The notes below the pieces were generated by a model. It saw only the letters and a program-made list of their open reading frames with translations, was not told where the DNA came from and ran no database searches. Positions 8,227 to 16,351 of a DNA stretch of 33,945 bases are shown here, piece after piece. A program made the translations under genes and the position numbers. Origin of the DNA: Pseudomonas viridiflava (lineage in GTDB: Bacteria; Pseudomonadota; Gammaproteobacteria; Pseudomonadales; Pseudomonadaceae); the NCBI RefSeq assembly GCF_900582195.1, contig NZ_UTHA01000211.1, positions 1-33,945 on the forward strand. The letters run 5' to 3'. Within the stretch, counting starts at the first letter, position 1, and every line of letters starts with the position of its first letter.

Positions 8227-8957
8227 GGTTTTACACCCTTGCAGACGTTCGCCACGCAGTTGAACAGCGTGTCGGACTGGCCACCGAAGTCATTCATGTT
8301 CGACACCCGCAAGGTGTTGAACGAAGTGTTGCTGAGGGCAAAGCGCGCGTTGCCGCGTGGCGCGATCATCACAGTGTCGATCGGCATTCTGGTTTTTTCC
8401 GGACCGGCCAGCAGACCCACCACGGTGATGTGAAACGGCGTCGGGTTATCGACAATCAGCTGTTTTGCCGCCGGATCGATTTTCAGATTCAGACCCAGCG
8501 CGAGGTCTTCGCCGCGTTCGCGTTTCACCGCCGCCGGGCGATAGAACAACTTGATCTTCGACTGCAAGGCAATCTGCATCGAGTTGACCGCCTGGCTCTT
8601 CGGTGGAATCTCGCGAATGTTCAGATAGAACACCGACTCGCGATCCGCAGGCAGCGCCAGTTCGGGCAGTTTGACGATACGCAGCACGCTGCTTTCGTTC
8701 GGCTCGATACGTTGCAGCGGTGGCAAGACCATGAACGGCGACGTGACTTTCTGGCCGTTCTCGTTCTCGATCCACGACTGCACAATGAACGGCAATTGCG
8801 GGTTCTTGTTGCTGACCGTGACACTCACGGACGGCGCACTTTCTTCGAACACCAGACGCGTGCGATCCGGCACCACAGCGGCGCTGGCCAGCAGCGGCAG
8901 ACAAAGGCCGACGGCCAGCCACAGACGATGAGCGGTTAACACAGTAAAACGAGACAT
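8223..8957 (-). CDS. Periplasmic fimbrial chaperone (PapD/FimC family)
   Basis: This 244-residue protein has a signal peptide (about 1-27) and the two immunoglobulin-like domains of pilus chaperones. An Arg near the mature N-terminus (VVPDRTRLVF) and a Lys in the SKIKLFYRP segment correspond to the residues that anchor the subunit C-terminus in the cleft. The strand VFYLNIREIPPK is the family signature region. It should cap and fold subunits by donor-strand complementation and deliver them to the usher. ATG 8957 has GGAG at a good distance; a GTG 13 codons upstream is unlikely. It lies 29 nt after the usher gene and overlaps the adhesin gene by 4 nt. Confidence 0.9.
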   Translation of the reverse strand: MSRFTVLTAHRLWLAVGLCLPLLASAAVVPDRTRLVFEESAPSVSVTVSNKNPQLPFIVQSWIENENGQKVTSPFMVLPPLQRIEPNESSVLRIVKLPELALPADRESVFYLNIREIPPKSQAVNSMQIALQSKIKLFYRPAAVKRERGEDLALGLNLKIDPAAKQLIVDNPTPFHITVVGLLAGPEKTRMPIDTVMIAPRGNARFALSNTSFNTLRVSNMNDFGGQSDTLFNCVANVCKGVKP

Positions 8958-8986
8958 GGTGACTCCGGATTCATTGGAAGACGCGG

Positions 8987-11431
8987 TTACAGACACTGAG
9001 CAGGCTTGGCGACGTTGGTCACCACGTCTTCCTCAGGGAGTTTGGCCAGACTGCATTGGCCGGCGTCATCCCAACGCGCTACCAGTTCAGCCCCTGCCTT
9101 GATGCCCAACAGATAAGTGACGCCCGCCTCGCCGACGATGCCCACTTCCTTGTTGGTGTTCTTGTCTTGCACCGATGCGCCGAACGGCACCGGTTTACCG
9201 TCGGCACGGGTCAACACGACAAACGCGTTATGGCCCTGACCGGTAGAGAAATTCACGTAGCCGATAGCGCCCTCGGTCAGCGCCAGACGCTGGATCGGGT
9301 TGGAGACTTCGGTGTTGAGCGGCAGCTTCTCGACATTGACCCGCGCCTCATAAGCCTGAAACGACGGCAAGCCATCCATCACCGCGTAGCCGTCGCGGTT
9401 GGTGCGGGTCTGGCCGGTGAAGGCCACGTCCGGCACGCCGTCGGTGGACACCAGCAAGCGGGTATCGCCGTTGGTGCCGTTGCCATGGGCCGAGACGCCG
9501 TAACGGGTGGCGACCAGCGAGCTGTCGAGTTCGCCGGTCAGCGAGCGGTAGGTACTGCCATCGGTGGAGGCCGAGGCATTGGCGCGGTAACTCGACGCGC
9601 GTTTGCCGACATAGGCGTTGACGTAGCGGTTGTCGCCAACGCCGCCATACACCTGATAATTCACGCCCTCGCCGTCGTCATGGCTGTAACCGACGCTGGC
9701 TGACGACTTGCCGGAGCCCGAACGCTGCAGGTTGCTCGACAGCATCGAGTTGCCGCCCAGCGGTACGGTCACGCCGAGATAGATCTGCGAATCGTTCTGC
9801 CGACTGTTCTGGGTCTGGTAGGCCGATACGTTGACGTTGATGTTCTTGACGTTGCCGAGGGAAAAACTGCGCGCCACGGTCAACCCGAAACGATCGGCAG
9901 CGGGCGCATCCCAATAGGTCGAGTGGTCGTAAGAGAAGCTCGTCGACAACCAGGAAAAATGCTTGGCCACGGTCACCGAATAACGCTGTTTGCCCGAGTT
10001 CAGCGCATAGGAATCGGCATCGCCGACAAACTGCGAAAAGTTGGTGAAGGTCTTGTCGGAAAAGCGATAGCCCAAAAAGCGCAGATCGGTGCCGATGGCA
10101 TCAAAACGTTTGGAATAGTTGATCCGGTAAGAGTTGCCGACCACGGTTTCACCGCTCCAGCGCAGTTTGGCCCGGGAGGTGGTGACGTCCCCCGACACCG
10201 CGCCGAAGACGCCGAGATCCTTACCGATACCGATCGCGTTGGACTGGTAACCCGCAGCGCCGAGCAGGCCGCCGTACACCGTCCAGTTTTTCGCCAGACC
10301 GTAGGCCGCCTCCGTCGCCACGAACTCGGGTTCAGTGCCGCCATTGCCGGTCAGGCGCGGCTGACCGGCGGACACCTTGTAGCGCAACTCACCTTCACGG
10401 GACAGGAACGGCACGGCGGCGGTGGCCACGGTGAACGTCTGCTCGGTGCCGTCCTCTTCGCGCACGGTCACGTCCAGGGTGCCCTGCACGCTGCTGTTGA
10501 GATCCTGAATGCTGAATGCGCCCGGCGTTACCGTGGTCGAGTACAACACGCGGCCCTGTTGGGACACGGTGACGGTCGCGTTGGTGCGCGCCACGCCACT
10601 GATCAACGGTGCATAACCGCGCAGGTTCGGCGGCAACATGCGGTCGTCGCTGCTCAGGGTCGCACCGCGCAAGGCGAAGGTGTCGAACACGTCGGAGTTC
10701 AGATAATCCTCGCCCACCGACAGCTTCGAACGAATCGATGACAACGCCCGATAGGCGTACAAACGGTTCAACTGGAACGCTTCGCCGTGGGGATCATGGC
10801 TCTGGCTACCGGACTCCTGGCGCGCCTGATAATCGGCGCGGATGCGCCAGGCCTCGAGGTTGATCCCGGCCGTACCGTAGCTCTGTAATGAACGCGAATC
10901 GCCGGACGGCGTATTGGTTTCGCGGCTATTGGCGATCACTCGGTAATCGAGCAATGCGCCGTTGAGCCCGTCGCTCCAGGCGGCGGGCGGAATGTAGTTG
11001 GGGTCGTCGTATTCGAAGGTGGCCTGCGGCAGACTGATCGACAGCCGCCCCAGGTTTTTCATGTACTTGATCGAAGCATTTTCAATGCCGCGCAGATCCA
11101 CGCATTGACCGTCAGCCAGACGCGGCAGATTTTCCAGCAAAGCAGGCTTGAGACCAAAAGTCGCCACCAGATCTGCGGGCAGACAGGCGTAACTTTCATC
11201 CGGTTTATCACCGGCCTTGAAATCGATCGAGCGCGAGCCGAAGTAACGCTGGTTAACGGTAATGTCCAGCAAGTAACGGCCAGGCACCGTGTATTGGGCA
11301 TGGGCAAACTGTCCGAGACTGATATCGTCGTTTTTATCGATATTCAGGAACTCCGAATTAAACTCCACGGCGTTTGAATAACGCGCACAGGAGATCAACA
11401 CGCAAGACACGAAAAGTTTTCGGCCGTACAC
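8987..11431 (-). CDS. Fimbrial outer-membrane usher (PapC/FimD family)
   Basis: This 814-residue usher has a signal peptide (about 1-21) and an N-terminal periplasmic domain starting with VEFNSEFLN and containing a Cys pair. A long beta-barrel region with a plug follows, then C-terminal periplasmic domains with a terminal Cys pair (GQCSLAKLP and the final Cys-Leu). This is normal length for the family. The usher accepts chaperone-subunit complexes and builds the pilus. The start is GTG 11431, with AAAGG about 9 nt upstream; the weak start may keep usher levels low. It follows the major-subunit gene after a hairpin that should reduce read-through. Confidence 0.9.
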   Translation of the reverse strand: MYGRKLFVSCVLISCARYSNAVEFNSEFLNIDKNDDISLGQFAHAQYTVPGRYLLDITVNQRYFGSRSIDFKAGDKPDESYACLPADLVATFGLKPALLENLPRLADGQCVDLRGIENASIKYMKNLGRLSISLPQATFEYDDPNYIPPAAWSDGLNGALLDYRVIANSRETNTPSGDSRSLQSYGTAGINLEAWRIRADYQARQESGSQSHDPHGEAFQLNRLYAYRALSSIRSKLSVGEDYLNSDVFDTFALRGATLSSDDRMLPPNLRGYAPLISGVARTNATVTVSQQGRVLYSTTVTPGAFSIQDLNSSVQGTLDVTVREEDGTEQTFTVATAAVPFLSREGELRYKVSAGQPRLTGNGGTEPEFVATEAAYGLAKNWTVYGGLLGAAGYQSNAIGIGKDLGVFGAVSGDVTTSRAKLRWSGETVVGNSYRINYSKRFDAIGTDLRFLGYRFSDKTFTNFSQFVGDADSYALNSGKQRYSVTVAKHFSWLSTSFSYDHSTYWDAPAADRFGLTVARSFSLGNVKNINVNVSAYQTQNSRQNDSQIYLGVTVPLGGNSMLSSNLQRSGSGKSSASVGYSHDDGEGVNYQVYGGVGDNRYVNAYVGKRASSYRANASASTDGSTYRSLTGELDSSLVATRYGVSAHGNGTNGDTRLLVSTDGVPDVAFTGQTRTNRDGYAVMDGLPSFQAYEARVNVEKLPLNTEVSNPIQRLALTEGAIGYVNFSTGQGHNAFVVLTRADGKPVPFGASVQDKNTNKEVGIVGEAGVTYLLGIKAGAELVARWDDAGQCSLAKLPEEDVVTNVAKPAQCL

Positions 11432-11460
11432 GGTAAATAGCCTTTATCAGAACTTTGACG

Positions 11461-11494
11461 AAAAAGAAAAAAGGGGCTTTCACCCCTTTTTCTT
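11461..11494 (-). terminator. Intra-operon terminator/attenuator between subunit and usher genes
   Basis: A GGGG/CCCC stem extended by A/T pairs (about 67-76 with 83-91 of 11400s) has a short loop and T-rich flank on the minus strand. It lies in the 84-nt gap between the subunit stop and the usher start. Because no other promoter is obvious in the gap, partial termination would give excess major subunit over usher, a common fimbrial arrangement. Confidence 0.7.
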
Positions 11495-11515
11495 ACAACT
11501 TTCGATACCGCGGTA

Positions 11516-12049
11516 TCAGTTGTAGGCCACGGTGAAGTTGGCAACGCTGTCTGCTTCACCGGTGGTGACGGTCGCAGCGGTGGCTTCATACATGGCGGCG
11601 AAGGTCACGGTGTTGTTACCGTTTTGCAGCACAACCGGAGCGACCTGCTCGGTGCCGTTGTCGAGCATTTCGCCGGCGCTGGCCTGCAGACGGATGCCGA
11701 CGTTCTGCGCCAGACCGGTGGTGGCGAACAGGCCTGGAACCGCTGGATCCTGCACACCGCTGAAGGTGAAGCGCGCATTCTTCTGGGTGGTGGTGTCGCA
11801 GTCGGTCAGGATGATGTCGAACTTGGTCGGGGTCGAACGGTCACCGATCTTCTTGAACTGGCTCGATGGTACTTGACCCAGGGAAACGGTCTGGTCCAGA
11901 GAGCTGGCGTCGATACCGCAGGCGCCGGATACGATTTCACCAATGAAACGCACGGTGCCAGGGTTGCCGGAGGCCGGCGTTGCAGCGTTGGCGAAAGAAG
12001 CAAGACCCATGACAACGGTAGCGGCGGTAACAGCGACGATCTTTTTCAT
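11516..12049 (-). CDS. Major fimbrial subunit (type 1 fimbrial protein family)
   Basis: This 177-residue pilin has a clear signal peptide (cleavage after ANA, residue 22). The mature part starts with the donor strand (TVRFIGEIVSGAC), has a Cys pair (in SGACGID and LTDCDTT), and ends with VANFTVAYN, the alternating hydrophobic C-terminal strand with penultimate Tyr. It should polymerise into the fimbrial rod by donor-strand exchange. The ATG has AAGAGA upstream. It is the first gene of the fimbrial cluster, with a roughly 230-nt predicted leader holding a short ORF and a G8 tract and a promoter carrying the shared activator motif. Residue spacing resembles classical FimA-like pilins; the fimbrial class is not certain. 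Confidence 0.9.
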   Translation of the reverse strand: MKKIVAVTAATVVMGLASFANAATPASGNPGTVRFIGEIVSGACGIDASSLDQTVSLGQVPSSQFKKIGDRSTPTKFDIILTDCDTTTQKNARFTFSGVQDPAVPGLFATTGLAQNVGIRLQASAGEMLDNGTEQVAPVVLQNGNNTVTFAAMYEATAATVTTGEADSVANFTVAYN

Positions 12050-12152
12050 GTTTTACATCTCTTGGGATAGTTATTTATTCGGCCCAGCGGCCTGGCTTCC
12101 CCAATCACTCATCTGCGGCATCAGGTTTATTCGCAGTTGCGAACAAACGTCC

Positions 12153-12185
12153 TCACGAACTTTGCAACCGATGGTCCCCCCCCAT
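12153..12185 (-). other. Short upstream ORF with G8 tract in the fimbrial leader
   Basis: On the minus strand an ATG at 12185 opens a 10-codon ORF (MGGDHRLQSS) preceded by a strong AAGGAAAGG about 8 nt upstream. Codons 2-3 lie in a run of eight G (C8 at 12176-12183 on the plus strand). Slippage in the run would shift the frame of the peptide. It lies about 100 nt before the pilin start. Whether it is translated is unknown. Confidence 0.4.
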
Positions 12186-12281
12186 ATATCCGGCCTTTCC
12201 TTGCCGGACTTTCCAGGTATCCGTTGCACAGCCGTAAATCCGTAACAAGTAATCAGGACGCCGGGCATCTCTGCTCCGGAA

Positions 12282-12347
12282 TAAATAGTGATCGAGACCC
12301 AAAAGTAAAAATGTAAGTTCTTTCTTGGCGCCTTGTAGGACAATTCT
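12282..12347 (-). promoter_or_regulatory. Predicted fimbrial operon promoter with direct half-sites
   Basis: On the minus strand TCCTACA (12340-12334) is followed 22 bp later by ACTTACA (12318-12312), then 24 bp ending in CAC, then TATTTA (12287-12282) as -10. This copies the rocR promoter layout exactly. The adjacent GAATTG extends the 14-bp motif. The predicted transcript would start near 12275, giving a leader of about 225 nt. It begins 17 nt after the mgtC stop, and I see no strong mgtC terminator. Confidence 0.6.
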
Positions 12348-12363
12348 CAGCAACCGAGAAATA

Positions 12364-13080
12364 TCATTCCGTGGTACTCGGACTCCAGAACGCCTGCACC
12401 ACCAGCGCCGACGTCGAAATCCGCGCGACCAGTGCGTCGAGTTCGTCACCATCGACCGACGTCGTCGCCAATGTCGCTTCGATTTCGATTTCATCGGCGC
12501 CGAACGCATGCACATCAACATCGCTGGCCGGGTAGTTGCTGCGTTCAAGCTCGGCTTCGAGCAAGGCGAACACGGCGGTTTGCTGCGAGCGTCGGGCGAT
12601 GACGTAGACGATGTTGGTGACTTCCGCCGAGACCACGTCCAGTGGCTGGCGGTTGATGTTGTTGACGATAGGCCGCAGCAAGGTGTTGGCGGCGAGGATG
12701 AACAGCGTGCCGAGTACCGCTTCGGCAAGCAGATCGGCGCCGGCACAGGCGCCGACCGCCGCCGAAGTCCACAGGGTCGCCGCGGTGTTGAGGCCGCGCA
12801 CGTTGCCTTCTTCGCGCATGATCACCCCGGCGCCGAGAAAGCCGATGCCGGAGACCACGTAGGCAACCACACGCACCGCGCCTTCAGCGCCGGCGAGACG
12901 GTTGGCCATGTCGACGAAAATCGCCGCGCCGATGGCAACCAGCACATTGGTGCGCAGGCCAGCGGTGCGTTGCCGGTACTGACGTTCGAAACCGATCAGG
13001 CCACCGAGGATGAATGCCGCGCTGAGGCTGACGAGGGTGTCGAGCAGTGAATCGAGGTTGAGGTTGTTGATGGCTTGCAT
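12364..13080 (-). CDS. mgtC: MgtC-family membrane protein
   Basis: This 238-residue protein has an N-terminal MgtC domain with about four to five membrane helices (residues 10-150). Family segments GGLIGFERQY, GLRTN and GIGFLGAGVIMREE are present. A C-terminal soluble domain (about 160-238) resembles the MgtC regulatory/ACT-like domain. In other bacteria MgtC supports growth at low Mg2+ and survival in macrophages, and in Salmonella it inhibits the F-type ATP synthase; it is not itself an Mg2+ transporter. ATG 13080 has AAGAGAG upstream. It follows the Mg2+ ATPase gene on the same strand after 143 nt occupied by a REPIN, so co-transcription is plausible but may be uneven. Confidence 0.9.
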   Translation of the reverse strand: MQAINNLNLDSLLDTLVSLSAAFILGGLIGFERQYRQRTAGLRTNVLVAIGAAIFVDMANRLAGAEGAVRVVAYVVSGIGFLGAGVIMREEGNVRGLNTAATLWTSAAVGACAGADLLAEAVLGTLFILAANTLLRPIVNNINRQPLDVVSAEVTNIVYVIARRSQQTAVFALLEAELERSNYPASDVDVHAFGADEIEIEATLATTSVDGDELDALVARISTSALVVQAFWSPSTTE

Positions 13081-13113
13081 GTGTAAATCTCTCTTGAGAA
13101 CGCATCAACTCCT

Positions 13114-13202
13114 TGTGGGAGCGAGCTTGCTCGCGAAAGCGGTGTGTCAGCTAACAGATGTTTCACTGACAGGAAGCCTTCGCGAGCAAGCTCGCTCCCA
13201 CA
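13114..13202. repeat. REPIN (paired inverted REP sequences) between mgtA and mgtC
   Basis: Two REP units with core GTGGGAGCGAGCTTGCTCGC face each other at 13114-13142 and 13177-13202. An inner inverted repeat (TGTCAG...CTGACA) flanks a short loop. This is the typical mobile REP doublet of the P. fluorescens group. Folded RNA could affect read-through from mgtA to mgtC. Confidence 0.9.
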
Positions 13203-13223
13203 GGGGAAAATGTTGTGTGGCTG

Positions 13224-15923
13224 TTATTGCCAGCCGAACCGGCGGATGTAGAACCCTTTCACCGCTTGGGTCAGCGCCATGTACGCCAGCAGGATCACCG
13301 GCAGGAACACGAAGTACAGCGACGGCAGCGCCTGCAATTTGAAGTAGTGCGCCAGCGGCCCCATCGGCAGGAAGATGCCGACCGCCATGATGATCCCGGT
13401 CATCACCAGCAGCGGCATCGCTGCTCGGCTTTGCAGGAACGGAATCTTCGGCGTGCGGATCATGTGCACGATCAGCGTCTGGGTCAGCAACCCGACCACG
13501 AACCAGCCGGACTGGAACAGGGTCTGGTGATCCGGTGTGTTGGCATCGAATACGTACCACATCAAGGCGAACGTGGTGATGTCAAAGATCGAACTGATCG
13601 GGCCAAAGAACAACATGAAGCGCCCGACGTCACCCGGCTGCCAGCGTTGTGGTTTCTTCAGCATCTCCTCATCGACGTTATCGAACGGAATGGCGATCTG
13701 CGAGATGTCATAGAGCAGATTCTGCACCAGCAAATGCATCGGCAGCATCGGCAGGAACGGAATGAACGCACTGGCGACCAGCACCGAGAACACGTTGCCG
13801 AAGTTGGAACTGGCGGTCATCTTGATGTACTTGAGCATGTTGGCGAAGGTGCGCCGCCCTTCGAGCACACCCTCCTCCAGCACCATCAGGCTCTTTTCCA
13901 GCAGGATGATGTCGGCCGCTTCCTTGGCGATGTCCACTGCGCTGTCCACGGAAATACCAATGTCGGCGGTACGCAGCGCCGGTGCATCGTTGATGCCGTC
14001 GCCCATGAAGCCGACCACGTGACCGTTGCCTTTGAGGACGCGCACGATGCGCTCCTTGTGCGACGGCGTCAGTTTGGCGAAGACATTGGTGGTCTCCACG
14101 GCCACCGCCAGTTCGGCATCGCTCATGCGCTCGACGTCGTTGCCCAGCAGCAGACCTTGTTGGGCAAGACCCACTTCGCGGCAGATCTTCGCCGTGACCA
14201 GTTCGTTGTCGCCGGTCAGCACTTTCACTGCCACGCCATGCTCGGCCAGGGCTTTGAGCGCCGGCGCGGTGCTTTCCTTCGGCGGATCGAGGAACGCCAC
14301 GTAACCGATCAGCGTCAGTTCATTTTCATCAGCCAGGCTGTAAGTGTCGCGACCTTCGGGCATCGAGCGGGCGGCCACCGCCACCACGCGCAAGCCTTCA
14401 GCGTTGAATGCTGCGGTGACCTGACGAATCCGGGTCAGCAATTCATCGCTCAAGGCTTCATCGACGTCACCGTGACGCACGCGGCTGCACACCGCCAGCA
14501 CTTCCTCCACCGCACCTTTGCAGATCAACTGATGTGGCTGGCCACGCCCTTCGACCACCACCGACATGCGCCGACGATTGAAGTCAAACGGGATCTCATC
14601 GACCTTGCGAAACGCCGTGCCGACTTTCAGCTCACGGTGGATTTCCACATGTTCCAGCACCGCGACGTCGAGCAGGTTTTTCAGGCCGGTCTGGTAGTAG
14701 CTGTTCAGATAAGCCATTTCCAGCACGTCATCGGAATCGGCGCCCCAGACATCGACATTGCGCGCGAGGAAGATCTTGTCCTGAGTCAGGGTGCCGGTCT
14801 TGTCGGTGCACAGCACATCCATGGCGCCGAAGTTCTGGATCGCATCAAGACGTTTGACGATGACTTTTTTCCGAGACAGAAACACCGCGCCTTTGGCCAG
14901 CGTCGAGGTGACGATCATCGGCAGCATTTCCGGCGTCAGGCCGACGGCAATCGACAGCGCAAACAACAGCGCTTCAGTCCAGTCGCCTTTGGTGAAACCG
15001 TTGATGAACAGCACCAGCGGCGCCATGACGAACATGAAACGGATCAACAGCCAGCTGACTTTATTCACGCCTTGCTGGAACGAAGTGACCGCGCGATCAG
15101 TGGCACCGACACGCTGGGCCAGCGCACCAAAATAGGTGCTGTTGCCGGTGGTGAGGATCACCGCCACCGCTGTGCCGGACACCACGTTGGTGCCCATGAA
15201 CAGGATGTTGTCCAGCTCCAGCGGATTACGCGTGTCGCGATCAGCCTGATGGGGGAATTTTTCCACCGGCATCGATTCACCGGTCATCGCTGCTTGGCTG
15301 ACAAACAGATCCTTGGCGCTGAGCACGCGGCAATCGGCAGGAATCATGTCACCGGCCGAGAGCACGATCAGATCGCCCGGCACCAGTTGCTTGATCGGCA
15401 ATTCGCTGCGCGGCGCGTCACGGCGCATCACCGTGGCGGTGTTGCTGACCATGGCTTTCAGCGCATCGGCGGCCTGGTTGGATTTGCTTTCCTGCCAGAA
15501 GCGCAGCAACGTCGACAGCACCACCATGGAGAAAATCACCACGGCAGCCTTGAGGTCTTCGGTCAGCCACGAGATCACCGCCAACAAAGTCAGCAGCAGG
15601 TTGAACGGGTTTTTGTAGCAGTGCCACAGGTGCGTCCACCAGGGCAGCGGCTGCTCGTGTTCGACTTCGTTGAGGCCGTATTGCGCACGCAGCGCATCGA
15701 CTTCGAAATCGGTGAGGCCATCGGAATGCGTGCCGAGTGACGACAGCAACACACCGCTGTCGCAATGCGCAGCGTCGACCAAAGTGTTGGCCAGCGTGGG
15801 CGGGACTTCACGGCTGACCGTGGTGTCGTTGATCGATTCCAGCAGCGCCAGACGACGGAAGTGCCGGGCGATGTGGCGAGTGCGCAGAAAGCCTGCGAAA
15901 AATTCCTTGAGCGTAAGTTTCAT
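13224..15923 (-). CDS. mgtA: P-type Mg2+-importing ATPase (MgtA/MgtB type)
   Basis: This 899-residue P-type (P3B) ATPase has a cytoplasmic N-terminus, membrane helices, and the TGES dephosphorylation motif. It also has DKTGTLTQD with phospho-acceptor Asp374, a KGA motif in the nucleotide domain, the GDGINDAPAL hinge and C-terminal helices. Length matches MgtA/MgtB. It imports Mg2+ into the cytoplasm at the cost of ATP. ATG 15923 was chosen because an AGGGG lies about 9 nt upstream and the family N-terminus starts here; the longer frame adds an Arg-rich extension typical of leader translation. It is upstream of mgtC, a classical pairing. The long leader and an upstream PhoP box suggest Mg2+-responsive control. 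Confidence 0.93.
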   Translation of the reverse strand: MKLTLKEFFAGFLRTRHIARHFRRLALLESINDTTVSREVPPTLANTLVDAAHCDSGVLLSSLGTHSDGLTDFEVDALRAQYGLNEVEHEQPLPWWTHLWHCYKNPFNLLLTLLAVISWLTEDLKAAVVIFSMVVLSTLLRFWQESKSNQAADALKAMVSNTATVMRRDAPRSELPIKQLVPGDLIVLSAGDMIPADCRVLSAKDLFVSQAAMTGESMPVEKFPHQADRDTRNPLELDNILFMGTNVVSGTAVAVILTTGNSTYFGALAQRVGATDRAVTSFQQGVNKVSWLLIRFMFVMAPLVLFINGFTKGDWTEALLFALSIAVGLTPEMLPMIVTSTLAKGAVFLSRKKVIVKRLDAIQNFGAMDVLCTDKTGTLTQDKIFLARNVDVWGADSDDVLEMAYLNSYYQTGLKNLLDVAVLEHVEIHRELKVGTAFRKVDEIPFDFNRRRMSVVVEGRGQPHQLICKGAVEEVLAVCSRVRHGDVDEALSDELLTRIRQVTAAFNAEGLRVVAVAARSMPEGRDTYSLADENELTLIGYVAFLDPPKESTAPALKALAEHGVAVKVLTGDNELVTAKICREVGLAQQGLLLGNDVERMSDAELAVAVETTNVFAKLTPSHKERIVRVLKGNGHVVGFMGDGINDAPALRTADIGISVDSAVDIAKEAADIILLEKSLMVLEEGVLEGRRTFANMLKYIKMTASSNFGNVFSVLVASAFIPFLPMLPMHLLVQNLLYDISQIAIPFDNVDEEMLKKPQRWQPGDVGRFMLFFGPISSIFDITTFALMWYVFDANTPDHQTLFQSGWFVVGLLTQTLIVHMIRTPKIPFLQSRAAMPLLVMTGIIMAVGIFLPMGPLAHYFKLQALPSLYFVFLPVILLAYMALTQAVKGFYIRRFGWQ

Positions 15924-16340
15924 GGCTGTTGCCCCTATGGTCAGCCGGGAAACCGTCAAGCAGGTACGGCCGCGCCTCGTCCGCCGGAAAAACCGGCACG
16001 GCAAGGCCTGGCGCGCCGGTCAGAAAAGACAGGCGTGTCGATAGGGCTGCGATGGCGACAGTGAAGTCGCAATCACGCTCTGTTCAGCGTCGATGAGAAG
16101 GAACGTCCAGACATGGCCCAGGACGGGTCATGCACGGGATGCCGCTGCTCGCTTTTACGGCGAGACAACGGCAGAGAAAGGCTGCGCGTTATCTTGCCGA
16201 GAATCTGCCGGTTACCGAGACCGGCCGACAACTGTCACTCGAACAAGTACCCACTGTGGGTCTCCGCTATTGATGAAAACGCGCGAAGCTTACGCCCCGA
16301 TGTTTGGAGAGTAAACCGGCAAAAGGAGGTGTGTCGGGGA
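15924..16340 (-). other. Long untranslated leader region of mgtA
   Basis: These roughly 400 nt have no convincing full-length gene. On the minus strand they hold a 15-codon ORF (16131-16084), a hairpin around 16048-16077 (GCGAC/GTCGC arms) and a GCCGG-TTTTT-CCGGC hairpin near 15983-15998. Mg2+ ATPase genes in enterobacteria have long regulatory leaders; a similar role here is inferred only from length and folding potential. Confidence 0.4.
16084..16131 (-). other. Candidate proline-containing leader peptide of mgtA
   Basis: A 15-residue ORF (MTRPGPCLDVPSHRR) lies about 160 nt before the mgtA start. Three of its residues are proline. Enterobacterial mgtL and mgtP leaders are short and proline-rich and sense Mg2+ and proline. 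The ribosome-binding site here is weak, so it may be a chance ORF. Confidence 0.25.
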
Positions 16341-16351
16341 ATGTGGGGGAT

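Noticed and set aside
12312..12329. GacA-type box (TGTAAG...CTTACA) in the fimbrial promoter
   Set aside because: Only the TGTAAG half is present; the paired CTTACA at the required spacing is missing. The half-site fits the 22-bp direct repeat better.
13215..15740. Long plus-strand open frame (841 codons) opposite mgtA
   Set aside because: It mirrors the P-type ATPase gene; the translation is rich in His, Gln and Arg with no known domain, as expected for an antisense frame in high-GC DNA.
16311..16328. Salmonella-type PhoP repeat in the mgtA leader (GGTTTA on minus)
   Set aside because: The second half does not match; the Pseudomonas-type GTTCAG repeat at 16352 is a better candidate.
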